A DNA stretch of 64,000 nucleotides from a bacterium OM1 bin76 (GCA_002238785.1 MPNA01000012.1:1-64000); one strand, 5' to 3'. Shown: positions 8,141 through 17,449, counted from the stretch's first letter. The notes: generated by a model from the letters alone, not told the origin. A program made the numbers and translations.

Positions 8141-8611
8141 ATGAATCTGTACATCAAAGCGGCGGTATTCACCCTGGTTGCGCCCGGTTCGGGTGGAGTC
8201 CTGGTCCCGGCCCTGCTCGTGCGGGGCCGGGAGGCAGCGGATGGAGCGGTATTGGTGGCAGCCTTGTGTTTGATGGCCATAGGCGCCGCCATCTACTTGC
8301 GCTGTGTCTGGGACTTCGTGGTGTTCGGGAGAGGAACACCCTCGCCCATCGACGCACCGAAGAGGCTGGTGATTCGCGGCTTGTACCGGTACAGCAGAAA
8401 CCCCATGTACGTGGGGTTGCTGACCTTGATCGCCGGATGGGCCATCCTGTTCGGATCGGTCATCCTGGTGGGCTACGGGCTGTTTCTGTTCATCTTCTTT
8501 TCGGTGTTCATCCACTTCTACGAAGAGCGGCACCTGTCCCGGGAGTTCGGCGATGAATACCAAACCTACAAGGCGCAGGTGGGCCGTTGGCTGCCCAGAC
8601 CCTCCCGCTGA
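8141..8611 (+). CDS. Isoprenylcysteine carboxyl methyltransferase-like membrane protein
   Basis: The protein is 156 aa with about four hydrophobic segments. The conserved SAM/substrate end is seen as GLYRYSRNPMYVG, then EERHLSREFGDEYQTY and RWLPR, the signature of the ICMT/PEMT-type methyltransferases found in bacteria without prenylated proteins. It sits in the membrane; the physiological substrate is unknown, with phospholipids or small hydrophobic thiols both possible. It starts 52 nt after ackA and may be co-transcribed. Confidence 0.85.
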   Translation: MNLYIKAAVFTLVAPGSGGVLVPALLVRGREAADGAVLVAALCLMAIGAAIYLRCVWDFVVFGRGTPSPIDAPKRLVIRGLYRYSRNPMYVGLLTLIAGWAILFGSVILVGYGLFLFIFFSVFIHFYEERHLSREFGDEYQTYKAQVGRWLPRPSR

Positions 8612-8718
8612 AAAAACTGAAGAGGCGACGTTAGGGGCTAGTGCCTACGTGGCTTGAAATGCCGTTTCCCAGGCGATCCTCCTGGCGGTCTGTGTCCCCC
8701 GGTTCGAAATGAGGCTGC

Positions 8719-10467
8719 TTAATCGGGCTGGGAAGTGGATTCCTCCGCCGCAGGCAAGTAGTGATATCCGCGGCCCATCTTGTGTGGACGGCTTCCGACT
8801 AGGAGACCACGATCCGCCAATTCGGTGAGCAGTTTGCCAGCATAAGGCTTACTGACTCCGGTGAGATCCGACACTTCGGTGCTTGAGACCCGACCGCGAG
8901 ACTTGGCCCAATTCAGGATGAGTGACTCCCGCCCATGGATATTCCTGAACGTTTCTAGTCGGTGCTCCAGCCTCCTCTGAGCCGCTTTACCCAGTCTGTA
9001 CGCTTTCGACGGCTCAGTTGGTGCGCCACTCACGGGGACGATCAATTCTCCTCCTCCGACCCTCACATTCTCTATTCGGCCCAGGATTTCTTCTGACTCC
9101 AGGCTGGTGCGCTGTGTGGCCGAGGATGCTGCACCGGTGTCCAGCCATCCATGGGAAATCAAGTGGTCCAAGACAAGTAGCAGGTCGACATCCCTCGATA
9201 GTTCTCTTGGGTTCAAAGAAGAAAGGAAGTCGATCATGACCGGATCCGGGTCTCCACCGAACAGCATGATTCGTACAGAGGGTCCTTTGATCTCCGCGAA
9301 TCCTGGCCTGGGATGTCCAACAGCCAACATTTCTATGACCATCCGGTCCACACCGATGCCTTCATCTTCGGCAAGTCCCATTCTGGACATGGCTTTGGCC
9401 AAACTGCGATGGCGGGGCTGAGGTGGGTGTGTGATGATGTTCTCTGGTGTTATACCTGGTAGGAAACCTCCGGGAGAGGTAACAGAGAGGCGGTCGCCGA
9501 CGTGTTCGACGAACGTCCGATCCGGGGAGAACCAGTCGCGGTGGGTGACTCCGTTGACAATGGCCTCTCGGAATGCTCTGGATGGTATGGCGCGGATTTG
9601 CCTGTGCACGAAGCCTCGCGGAATGTGGATCAGTCGGTTAGCGATTTCCCCCGCCTTTTCAACCTCATAGAACTGCACGACGAGGGGGCGGGTGCCTCCC
9701 CGTACCCGATGAGTGCTGTCGCCTCCGGATACCTGTCGTCTTATGTAGTCCAGTCCTTCGTTGGGCGTCTCAACGAAGAGCAATGATCCGGCGTTGGTGA
9801 GCCGCCCCCCTCCATCAACTAGACCTAACCGCCGTAGCAGGTCGTTTCGAGTCGCATTGGCCAAGTCGGTCTTGCCGTCGTCCTCCAAGAAGAAGCGGGC
9901 CATCTCCACTGCCAAAGGTGCTATATCGTCGAGGGTATGTCCAGAGGGTTGTGCCGACCAGTCGAAGCCCGTCCTTCTCTGAACCTCTGTATGCCAGCTA
10001 GTGGGATCGATCTCTACACAATTGTCCCCTACCCGCCATCGGAGCCTTCCCTGATAGGAGATTGGCTCAAGTGACTGAGGGGTGCTCAGCACTAAGAGCC
10101 GCGTTCCAGTTAGTTCGGCCTCGCGAACGGTCACTGTGAGCTTCCTTCCTGTCACCTCCCAAATTCGATGCCGCAACCATCCGGGTTCGAGACTGGTCCC
10201 GATCCGGATACCGGTGTCGTCGATGCCGAGTATTACTGCGCCTCCCCCTGGCGTGTTGGCCATGCATGCCATCTCGCCAGCGAGGAATTGAGCCGCCTCC
10301 TCGTTTTCGGTTTCGCCTGCAAGCACTTTGCCGTTTTTGCGGCGGCCTGGTTCCTCCTTCACATCGACCTGCGTTACCTCGATGTCCCTTGGAGGTTCGC
10401 CTTTCCTCAGGAGACTGAGAATATGCTCGATTTGCTCCTGCAGGGGGTCTGGGCCAAGGAAGGTCAT
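8719..10467 (-). CDS. AlbA_2 / HATPase_c_4 / winged-helix ATP-binding regulator
   Basis: The protein is 582 aa from ATG 10467 with AGGA 4-5 nt upstream. It has an AlbA_2 (Schlafen-like) domain in about residues 20-150 with an EEAAQFLAGEMACMANTPGGG stretch and ILGIDD, a HATPase_c_4 domain in about 270-390 with FREAIVNGVTHRDW, and a C-terminal winged helix (STEVSDLTGVSKPYAGKLL). This is the layout of COG2865-type predicted transcription regulators often placed in accessory islands. Codon and base use is less GC-rich than the neighbours. The 51-bp repeats lie directly upstream and could be its own operator. DNA binding and autoregulation are inferred; a toxin or defence role is also possible for AlbA_2 proteins. 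Confidence 0.82.
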   Translation of the reverse strand: MTFLGPDPLQEQIEHILSLLRKGEPPRDIEVTQVDVKEEPGRRKNGKVLAGETENEEAAQFLAGEMACMANTPGGGAVILGIDDTGIRIGTSLEPGWLRHRIWEVTGRKLTVTVREAELTGTRLLVLSTPQSLEPISYQGRLRWRVGDNCVEIDPTSWHTEVQRRTGFDWSAQPSGHTLDDIAPLAVEMARFFLEDDGKTDLANATRNDLLRRLGLVDGGGRLTNAGSLLFVETPNEGLDYIRRQVSGGDSTHRVRGGTRPLVVQFYEVEKAGEIANRLIHIPRGFVHRQIRAIPSRAFREAIVNGVTHRDWFSPDRTFVEHVGDRLSVTSPGGFLPGITPENIITHPPQPRHRSLAKAMSRMGLAEDEGIGVDRMVIEMLAVGHPRPGFAEIKGPSVRIMLFGGDPDPVMIDFLSSLNPRELSRDVDLLLVLDHLISHGWLDTGAASSATQRTSLESEEILGRIENVRVGGGELIVPVSGAPTEPSKAYRLGKAAQRRLEHRLETFRNIHGRESLILNWAKSRGRVSSTEVSDLTGVSKPYAGKLLTELADRGLLVGSRPHKMGRGYHYLPAAEESTSQPD

Positions 10468-10523
10468 ACAGTCCTAAATGGTGGGGTTATGTACTTTTGG
10501 GGAGAAAAGTGTAACTTTTCCCG

Positions 10524-10650
10524 TGTTTTGGCGTTTTTGTTTGCTTTTCTGTTGAGAAAGTATAACTGATTGGCTGTTTTGGCGTTTTTGTTTGCTTTTC
10601 TGTTGAGAAAGTATAACTGATTGGCTGTTTTGGCGTTTTTGTTTGCTTTT
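10524..10650. repeat. 51-bp AT-rich tandem repeat, 2.5 copies, upstream of the AlbA_2 regulator
   Basis: Two complete copies (10524-10574, 10575-10625) and a half copy (10626-10650) of the same 51-bp unit appear without visible mismatch. Read on the minus strand each full unit contains CAGTTATACTTTCTCAAC, and a degenerate version, AGTTACACTTTTCTC, lies nearer the gene at about 10500-10515. The motif includes TATACT, a -10-like hexamer. The unit is far richer in A/T than its surroundings. It fills most of the 291-nt gap between divergent genes. Confidence 0.9.
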
Positions 10651-10758
10651 TTTGGTGGATTTGGGATTGGGTCGGGCTGTTGTAGCCGGTTGAGGCTCAG
10701 GGCGGGGGGCGCAGGTTGCCGCGTTGGTGGTGGGGCAAGTGGGGGTAATCTGATCGGG

Positions 10759-11526
10759 ATGAGTCATTTTGAAAGCAAACATTTCGTAGTAACGGGAGCG
10801 GGCCGGGGGATCGGGCGGGCCACGGCGGAGATGCTGGTGGCCGAGGGGGGAATGGTGTGGTGCTTTGACCTGGCGGAGGACCGTCTGCGACAAGCCGTTG
10901 AGACCATGGACGGACCCGGGACCGCCATGCCGGTGGTAGCCGACATCTCCGATGAGGGGTCAGTGGCCGAGGGGTACCGACAGGTCTCGGAGGGAAGCGG
11001 AGGAGTGCTGTCGGGCCTGGCCCACTGCGCGGCGATCGGCCGGGCACGGGCTTTCGAGGAGATGACCTGGGCGGACTGGGAGGTGGAACTCAAGGTGAAC
11101 CTGTTCGGCACCTACCTGATGACCAAACACGCCGCCCCGCTGATGCGAGCCGCCGGAGGGGGACGGATCGTCAACATCGCCTCCAACGCCGCCAAGGTTC
11201 CCGGCCCCTACTCGGCGCCTTACAACGCCTCGAAGGCGGCGGTGATCAGCCTCACCCGGTCCTCGGCCAAGGCGTTGGCGCCGCACATCGCGGTGAACGC
11301 CATCAATCCCGGCCATGTGGACACCCCAATGCGAAGCGATTTCGGCCAGGAGGCCTCTCAACTGGTGGAGGGCGTGGACCTGGATGCGGCGGCGGCCAAT
11401 GCTCAGTTGGGAAGGCCCGCCCTGCCCGAGGAGATCGCCTCGGCGGTGTTGTTCCTGCTCAGCCCTGCGGCGGTGTTCATAAACGGGGAGGACCTCAACG
11501 TCAACGGCGGGATCGTGATGTACTGA
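10759..11526 (+). CDS. Short-chain dehydrogenase/reductase (SDR)
   Basis: The protein is 255 aa from ATG 10759. The Rossmann motif TGAGRGIG comes near the N-terminus, then AHCAAIG in place of NNAG, a Ser in NIASNAA, and the catalytic YNASK. The C-terminus VNGGIVMY is typical. It oxidises or reduces an alcohol/ketone with NAD(P). Earlier in-frame starts run into the low-complexity repeat zone and are not credible. It opens the catabolic run and is followed after about 80 nt by the E1alpha gene. Confidence 0.87.
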   Translation: MSHFESKHFVVTGAGRGIGRATAEMLVAEGGMVWCFDLAEDRLRQAVETMDGPGTAMPVVADISDEGSVAEGYRQVSEGSGGVLSGLAHCAAIGRARAFEEMTWADWEVELKVNLFGTYLMTKHAAPLMRAAGGGRIVNIASNAAKVPGPYSAPYNASKAAVISLTRSSAKALAPHIAVNAINPGHVDTPMRSDFGQEASQLVEGVDLDAAAANAQLGRPALPEEIASAVLFLLSPAAVFINGEDLNVNGGIVMY

Positions 11527-11603
11527 CCCCGGCGGTGGGGTGGGAACCGGCAAGGGTTCCCCTGTAAGGTGATGGGTTGGACAACCGCGAAGGCGAGCAG
11601 GGT

Positions 11604-12566
11604 ATGACGGCGATGGATTCGGGAAAGCTCCTGGAACTCTACGAGTCGATGGTGACCATGAAGTTGTGGGACCAAACGGCGTTGCGACTGCTGCAAGAGG
11701 GAAGGGTGCTGGCCGGGTATCACTCCGGTCGGGGGCAGGAGGCGATTCCCGCCGGCGGGGTGGCGCCCCTCCGCCGTGACGACTACTTGATGTACGCCCA
11801 CCGGGGATTCGGGTACACCATCGCCAAGGGAATGTCCATGGCCGCCATGTTCGGCGATCTGATGGCCAACACTGCCGGGGCTACCGGCGGACTGGGGGCC
11901 GGGATTCCCCACTTTGCCGATCCCGAGTTGGGGATCCTCGGCCAGGGAGGCACGCTGGGGAGTTGCTTTGGCATCGCCACCGGAGCGGCATTCAGCGCCA
12001 GGTACCGGGGGACCGATCAAGTGGTGGTGTGCTTCTTCGGCGACGGCACCGCCAACCGGGGGGCATTCCACGAGTCGGTGAACGCCGCGGCGGCCTGGAA
12101 ACTGCCGGTGGTGTGGATCTGTGAGAACAACGGCTACGCAGTGTCGGTGCCGGTGGCCGAGTCCACCGCAGGTCGCATAGTGGACCGGGCGGCGGGATAC
12201 GGGATGCCCGGAGTCCGCATCAACGGCATGGATGTGACCGAGGTCTACCAGGCCACCTGTGAGGCGGTCGACCGGGCCCGGGCCGGAGGAGGACCCACCC
12301 TCATCGAGGCCATGTGCCATCGATTCCGGGGTCATTACGAAGGGGACCCGCAGGTGTACCGCACCGATGAGGAGACGCAGCGACTGCTGGCCCTTGATCC
12401 GATCACCACCGCGGCGGCGCGGCTGATGGAAGAGGGCGCCGTCACCGGGGAGCAACTCGAAGAACTGGAGACCCGAATACAACGCAGGATTGACGAGGCG
12501 GTGGAGGAGGCCTCCAGGGCGCCGATGCCCGGACCGCAGCGGGTGTACGAGGGTCTGTACGTATGA
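11604..12566 (+). CDS. 2-oxoacid (pyruvate/acetoin-type) dehydrogenase E1 alpha subunit
   Basis: The protein is 320 aa from ATG 11604; TTG 11577 would add 9 residues. It carries the thiamine diphosphate motif as GDGTANRGAFHES ending in ENNGY, and the substrate-side HRGFGYTIAKG and HRFRGHYEGDP segments. Together with the beta subunit it decarboxylates a 2-oxoacid or cleaves acetoin and passes the acyl group to E2. Genes for E1alpha, E1beta and E2 overlap or nearly touch. No E3 (dihydrolipoyl dehydrogenase) lies nearby, so E3 is presumably shared with another complex. Substrate cannot be fixed from sequence. Confidence 0.88.
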   Translation: MTAMDSGKLLELYESMVTMKLWDQTALRLLQEGRVLAGYHSGRGQEAIPAGGVAPLRRDDYLMYAHRGFGYTIAKGMSMAAMFGDLMANTAGATGGLGAGIPHFADPELGILGQGGTLGSCFGIATGAAFSARYRGTDQVVVCFFGDGTANRGAFHESVNAAAAWKLPVVWICENNGYAVSVPVAESTAGRIVDRAAGYGMPGVRINGMDVTEVYQATCEAVDRARAGGGPTLIEAMCHRFRGHYEGDPQVYRTDEETQRLLALDPITTAAARLMEEGAVTGEQLEELETRIQRRIDEAVEEASRAPMPGPQRVYEGLYV

Positions 12567-13549
12567 GCCTGGCCACCGACACCCGGACGCTCACTTTCTC
12601 CCAGGCCATCCGCCAGGCCCTCCACGAGGAGATGGAGCGGGACGAGCGGGTGTTCGTCTGGGGCGAGGACGTCGCGGTATACGGCGGCATCTACGGGGCC
12701 ACGGCGGGCCTTTTGGAAAGGTTCGGCCCCGAACGGGTGATCGACACGCCGATCTCGGAGACCATGATCGTGGGCGCCGCGGTGGGCGCCGCCATCACCG
12801 GGTTGCGGCCGGTGGCCGAACTCCAGTCCAGCGGGTACTTCGGGATCGCCATGGATGAGATCTATCACAAGGCCGCCCGCTGGCGGTACATGCACGGGGG
12901 AGTCTTCACCGTTCCCCTGGTGATCAGGCTTCCCGAAGGCGCCAAGGGAGCCGGTCCCGAACATGACGTCAGCCCCGAGGCACTGTTTCTCAGCGCGTCG
13001 GGAGCGTACATCGTGATCCCATCGGACCCCGCCGACGCCCTGGGGCTTCTGAAGTCCTCCATTCGAGACGACAACCCGGTGCTGTTCTTCGAGCACGCCG
13101 GCCTGTACGCCTACCGGGGAGAGGTCCCCGGCGGCGACCACCTGGTGCCCCTGGGCAAGGCGGCCGTGAAGCGGGAGGGGAGCGACGTCACTGTGATTGC
13201 CTGGTCCCGGATGGTGGGGGAGTCGATCCGGGCGGCGGAGGAACTGGCAGCGGAGGGGATAGAAGTGGAAGTGGTGGACCCTCGGGGCTTGCGCCCGCTA
13301 GACCTCGACACCATCCTGGAGTCGGTGGCCAAGACGGGACGGGTGGTGATCGCCCACGAGGCGCCCAAGACCGGTGGCGCCGGCGGGGAGATGGCGGCCA
13401 TAATCGCCGAGGAGGCGCTCGAGTACCTGGAGTCGCCGATCATCCGGGTTGCCGCGCCCGATGTGCCCCTGCCGCAGAGTCGCTACCTGCAGAGATACCT
13501 GATACCCACTGCCGCCTCAGTGATGGAGGCGGTGAGGAGGCTTGACTAA
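12563..13549 (+). CDS. 2-oxoacid dehydrogenase E1 beta subunit
   Basis: The protein is 328 aa and overlaps the E1alpha stop by ATGA. The N-terminus TFSQAIRQALHEEMERD, then VWGEDVAVYGG, and the middle DTPISE and HDVSPEALF are typical of transketolase-like E1beta subunits. The C-terminal domain starts near VTVIAWSRMV and holds VVDPRGLRPLD and HEAPKTGG. It pairs with E1alpha to form the heterotetramer. Translational coupling fits equimolar production. Confidence 0.9.
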   Translation: MSLATDTRTLTFSQAIRQALHEEMERDERVFVWGEDVAVYGGIYGATAGLLERFGPERVIDTPISETMIVGAAVGAAITGLRPVAELQSSGYFGIAMDEIYHKAARWRYMHGGVFTVPLVIRLPEGAKGAGPEHDVSPEALFLSASGAYIVIPSDPADALGLLKSSIRDDNPVLFFEHAGLYAYRGEVPGGDHLVPLGKAAVKREGSDVTVIAWSRMVGESIRAAEELAAEGIEVEVVDPRGLRPLDLDTILESVAKTGRVVIAHEAPKTGGAGGEMAAIIAEEALEYLESPIIRVAAPDVPLPQSRYLQRYLIPTAASVMEAVRRLD

Positions 13550-14078
13550 CCCGATGCAGATCATGAGACTGCCCGCCCTGGGGGAAACCATGGAGATGGG
13601 CACCATCATCGCCTGGCACAAGGCTGAGGGAGACGAGGTTGCGGTGGGTGATGCCCTCTACGAGGTGGAGAACGAAAAGAGCGCCATCGTGGTGGAGGCG
13701 ATGGGCCCCGGCCTTCTGGCCAGGATCGTGGCGCCGGTCTCCACCGAGGTCCGGGTGGGCGAGGTGGTGGCGGTGATGGCCGAGGTGGGAAGCATGCCCA
13801 CCCCCGGGGAGATAGCCCAACTCCTCGCTCGGGAATCGCACGCCGGAGCACCCGCTTCCGCGCCGGCGCCCGCCGGGCCGGCACCCGCGCGCCGGCCCCC
13901 CCGCCCCCGCCCGGGCCCCCCCCGGGCGGGCCCCCGCCCCGAAGCCGGAGAAGAGCCAGAAGAGGGCAAAAGAGCGGATTCGAGCCATGCCCAAGGCCCG
14001 GGCGCTGGCCAAGAGCATGGGGGTCGACCTGGCTGGTGTGCAGGGCACCGGACGGGCGGGAATCGTCACCCCCGATGA
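13542..14078 (+). pseudogene. Dihydrolipoamide acyltransferase (E2), lipoyl-domain part, frameshifted
   Basis: This is the N-terminal half of one broken E2 gene. Residues 1-80 form a lipoyl domain (RLPALGETMEMGTI, with the lipoylated Lys in VENEKSAIVV). It then enters an Ala/Pro/Arg linker encoded by C-rich DNA and loses the family sequence, ending at 14078 out of frame. The continuation is read one frame over in the next entry. The break lies between about 13,860 and 13,980, where there are runs of seven C (13896-13902) and eight C (13916-13923). A sequencing or assembly indel is the simplest reason; a real mutation cannot be excluded. Start ATG/TTG choice near 13542 is family-consistent. 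Confidence 0.8.
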
Positions 14079-14781
14079 TGTGGAGGCAGCCGCCGCGGCT
14101 TCGGCCCCTGCCGGGCCGAGGGTGAAGCAGCGGCGTCCCCTGCGAGGCTATCCCAGGGCGATGGCGGCCGCGATGGCCCGTAACTGGACGGAGATCCCTC
14201 ACTTCTCGCAGACCCTGCTGGTGTCGGCGGCCCCGCTGATCGCCCGGCGAAAGGCGCTTCAGGCAGACGGAATGCAGGTCTCCCTCAACGATCTGATGGT
14301 GGCGGCGGTGGCGCAGGCCTGCACCGAGGTGCCGGAAGCCAATGCCGCGTTGGCGGGAAAGGCCGTGATCGTCTACGACGAGGTGAACGTGGCAGTGGGA
14401 GTCGACACCCCCCACGGGCTGGCCGCTCCGGTGGTGCAGGGCGCCGACCGGATGGGACTGGAAGAATTGTCTGCGGAGATACGCCGCCTGGCCGACGCCG
14501 CCCGCCGCCGGAGACTGACCTTCGAGGACATCGGAGGCGCCACCATCACCACATCCAACCTGGGTCCCGCAGGTGTGGACTTCGGAACCCCGATCATCAG
14601 CCTGAACACGGCGGCCACCATCTATTTCGGCACCGTGGCAGACCGGCCCATGGTGGTGGACGGTCAGGTGGTGGCCGGCCCCACCTGCCACATGTCGGGC
14701 GCCTTCGATCACCGGGTGGTGGATGGCGCCACCGGAGCGCGTTTCCTCCGCGCCCTGGGCGCCGTCTTGGAATCGGAGTAG
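13987..14781 (+). pseudogene. Dihydrolipoamide acyltransferase (E2), catalytic part, frameshifted
   Basis: This is the C-terminal half of the E2 gene in a different frame. The peripheral subunit-binding domain is complete only if translation enters upstream of 13987: the frame reads ERIRA before MPKARALAKSMGVDLAGV and GTGRAGIVTPDDV. The catalytic domain follows with the His-x3-Asp motif as DHRVVDG near the C-terminus and the ITTSNLG segment. The joined gene 13542-14781 would encode about 412 aa, a normal small E2 length. With a single-base correction in the C-runs this would be an ordinary functional E2. Confidence 0.82.
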
Positions 14782-14794
14782 AACCACCCGGCTA

Positions 14795-16420
14795 ATGACC
14801 TCCGCGGGTTCGGCCGAAGGGACGTCCGCCCTGGGGGAGAACCTGCTGCGCCGGGCGGTTCTGGGGGACATGCTGCGGCGTCAAGCCGCCCGCCTGGGAG
14901 ACAAGCCGGCGGTGATCGCTCGATCCGGCGGCGGGAGTCGGCAGGTGGTCTCCTACCGGGATCTGGATCGGTATTCCAACCGGGTGGCCCATGGTCTGGC
15001 CGGGCTGGGAGTAGAACGGGGAGACCGGGTGGCGGTGATGAGCCGCAACACTGCCGAGTATGTGGGCCTCTACTACGGGATTCTCAAACTGGGCGCCGTC
15101 TTTTCTCCCCTCAATCCTTCCTACACGCCGGCGGAAGTCGCCCGCCAGGTCGATCATTCCACGCCGCGGGTGGTGATAGCGGGGCCCGGGATGTCAGAGC
15201 GTGCCGCCAGGGGAGTAGCGCAAGCCACGGCTGATCCCCAGATGGTGGTGATGGCCCAGGCACCGCTTCCCGGGCAGATAAGCCTGGCCGAGATGACCGA
15301 AGGCGTTCCCGATGGCATGCCGTCGGCGTTCGTGGAGGAGTCCGACCTGGCGATGGTGATGTACACCAGCGGGACCGAGAGCCTCCCGAAGGGAGTCATG
15401 GTGACCCACCGGGCGATGATGATCTCCACAACCCCATCGTGGGTCTACGAGGGCTATGTAGAAAAGTCCGATGTCTTCCTGTTGCTCGCCCCGGTCTACA
15501 CGATGGCGGGCACGGGGACGGTCACCAACCTGATTTCGGTGGGAGCCACCATGGTGATGATCCCCCACACCGAGGCGGGGGCGGTGCTGGAGGCCATCGA
15601 ATCCGAGAGGGTCACCAACACCTCGCAGACTCCCACCTTCTATCACCGCATGATCCGCCATCCTGACTTTTCAACCCGGGATCTGTCCTCGCTCCGCCAG
15701 GCCCATGTCTACGGAGGCCCCATCCCGTTTGAGGTGGTCTCTTCATTGCGAGAGCGGGCATCGGGGGTGATGTGGGCCACCTACTGGGGTCAGTCGGAAC
15801 TGAGCCAATTGGGGATACTGGGGTTCTTCGGGGACCCTTCGGGGGTTCCCGAACAGGATCCCCGGTGGATCGGGAAGGCTGCGCCCCATGTGGAGGTGCG
15901 GGTGGTGGACTCCGATGGGGCCGACACCGAAGTGGGGGAGTTGCTGTGCCGCTCACCGGGGGTGATGGTGGGGTACTACCGCAATCCCGAGTCCACCGCC
16001 GCGGTGCTCCACGGCGGGTGGCTGCACACTGGAGACCTGGTCCGGATCGACTCGGAGGGGAACCTGTTCTTCTACGACCGGCTCAAGGACATGATCAAGA
16101 CGGGGGGGATGAACGTCTCCTCCGCCGAGGTGGAGGAAGTCGTCAGGAGTCACCCGGCGGTCGCCGAGGTGGCGGTGGTCGGGATCTGGCACCCGGAGTG
16201 GACCGAGGCGGTGACAGCGGCGGTGGTGCTGGCAGAGGGTGGCCGGGTCAGCGAGGCGGAGTTGATCGAGCATTGCCGGCAGCGGGTGGCCGGTTTCAAG
16301 ACGCCTAAACGAGTAGAGTTTGTCTCGGAACTGCCGATTGACCCCCAAGGAAAGGTCCGGAAACGCAGGTTGCGGGAGATACTGGGAGATCACCGCCTTC
16401 CGGGGCCGGGTACAAACTGA
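14795..16420 (+). CDS. AMP-dependent acyl-CoA synthetase/ligase
   Basis: The protein is 541 aa from ATG 14795. The ANL-family motifs are MYTSGTESLPKGVM (A3, phosphate-binding), TYWGQSELS (A5), GWLHTGDLVR (A7), FYDRLKDMIKTGGMNVSS (A8) and the C-terminal catalytic Lys in DPQGKVRKR (A10). It activates a carboxylic acid to its CoA thioester through an acyl-AMP. The substrate is not predictable, but the neighbours suggest the compound imported by the ABC system. It ends on the A of the next start codon (TGATG), so translation is coupled to the transporter ATPase. Confidence 0.92.
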   Translation: MTSAGSAEGTSALGENLLRRAVLGDMLRRQAARLGDKPAVIARSGGGSRQVVSYRDLDRYSNRVAHGLAGLGVERGDRVAVMSRNTAEYVGLYYGILKLGAVFSPLNPSYTPAEVARQVDHSTPRVVIAGPGMSERAARGVAQATADPQMVVMAQAPLPGQISLAEMTEGVPDGMPSAFVEESDLAMVMYTSGTESLPKGVMVTHRAMMISTTPSWVYEGYVEKSDVFLLLAPVYTMAGTGTVTNLISVGATMVMIPHTEAGAVLEAIESERVTNTSQTPTFYHRMIRHPDFSTRDLSSLRQAHVYGGPIPFEVVSSLRERASGVMWATYWGQSELSQLGILGFFGDPSGVPEQDPRWIGKAAPHVEVRVVDSDGADTEVGELLCRSPGVMVGYYRNPESTAAVLHGGWLHTGDLVRIDSEGNLFFYDRLKDMIKTGGMNVSSAEVEEVVRSHPAVAEVAVVGIWHPEWTEAVTAAVVLAEGGRVSEAELIEHCRQRVAGFKTPKRVEFVSELPIDPQGKVRKRRLREILGDHRLPGPGTN

Positions 16421-17442
16421 TGAAGGCCAAGGGACGACGGCCGCTGCTCGAAGCGGAAGGACTGCACAAGCACTTCCCATTGAGCGGTGCGCTGGGATTC
16501 GGCGGCAAGGGAGTGGTCAAGGCGGTCAACGGCATAGACCTGCAGTTGTGGCCCGGGGAAACCCTGGGGGTAGTGGGAGAGTCGGGTTGCGGGAAAACTA
16601 CCCTGGCTCGACTCCTGTTGCTGCTGGAGACACCCACCGCCGGCCGGATTCTCTTCCGGGGAGACGAGGTGAGCATGCAGCAGAAGGACCTGGCGGCGTA
16701 CCGCCGCAACGTCCAGGTGGTGTTCCAAGATCCCTTCTCGTCACTGTCGCCCCGCATGAGAGTTCGGGAGATCATCGCCGAACCCATCCGAGCCGCCGGT
16801 GGGATGGGCAAGGAGGAGACTGTCGACCGGGTCGGCGAGGTCATGAACCAGGTCGGTCTTGACTACGAGGCGCATTCCGGTCTCTATCCCCACGAATTCA
16901 GCGGTGGCCAGCGACAGCGGATCGCCATCGCCCGGGCGCTGGCGCCGAGTCCCAAAGTGGTCATCCTGGACGAACCGGTCTCCGCCCTGGACGTCTCGAT
17001 CCGGGCCCAGGTCATGAACCTTCTGGCGGACCTGCAAAAGGAATTCGACCTGGCTTACCTGCTCATCTCCCACGACCTCAGCGGTGTGGCCCACCTCTCC
17101 GACCGGGTGATGGTGATGTACCTGGGGAAGATCATCGAACTGGCCGGCGCCGAATCGCTGTTCACCACTCCTGCGCACCCCTACACCGAGGCGTTGCTCT
17201 CGGCGGTACCCCCCGCCCATCCCGACGTGGAGAGCCAGGAGATCATCCTGGAAGGGGAAGTGCCCAGCCCGATCGACCCTCCCAGCGGGTGCACGTTCCA
17301 TCCCCGCTGCCCCTACGTCATGCAGCGATGCGCCGAACTTTTCCCCGAGCACGGCGACCTGGAACCGGGTCACGGGGTTTCCTGCCATTTGTATCCGGGA
17401 TCGGGCACCCGGTCCTGGCAGCAGGTTGCCGTTGGGAACTGA
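16420..17442 (+). CDS. Peptide/nickel-type ABC transporter ATPase (DppF-like)
   Basis: The protein is 340 aa. It has Walker A GESGCGKTT, the Q-loop VVFQDPFSSL, the ABC signature SGGQRQR, Walker B VVILDEPVSALD and the oligopeptide-type C-terminal extension with GCTFHPRCPYV. This tail (oligo_HPY) is specific to Dpp/Opp/Ddp importers. The other transporter genes (DppB, DppC, DppD types) come 2-5 kb later in the same direction. The start overlaps the acyl-CoA synthetase stop. The imported compound need not be a peptide. Confidence 0.92.
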   Translation: MKAKGRRPLLEAEGLHKHFPLSGALGFGGKGVVKAVNGIDLQLWPGETLGVVGESGCGKTTLARLLLLLETPTAGRILFRGDEVSMQQKDLAAYRRNVQVVFQDPFSSLSPRMRVREIIAEPIRAAGGMGKEETVDRVGEVMNQVGLDYEAHSGLYPHEFSGGQRQRIAIARALAPSPKVVILDEPVSALDVSIRAQVMNLLADLQKEFDLAYLLISHDLSGVAHLSDRVMVMYLGKIIELAGAESLFTTPAHPYTEALLSAVPPAHPDVESQEIILEGEVPSPIDPPSGCTFHPRCPYVMQRCAELFPEHGDLEPGHGVSCHLYPGSGTRSWQQVAVGN

Positions 17443-17449
17443 TCGCCCC

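Noticed and set aside
10474-10893. Minus-strand frame with a repeated 17-residue unit
   Set aside because: The 51-bp repeat is a multiple of three, so any frame through it gives a peptide repeat. The frame overlaps the SDR gene and lacks a ribosome binding site; the DNA repeat is better seen as regulatory.
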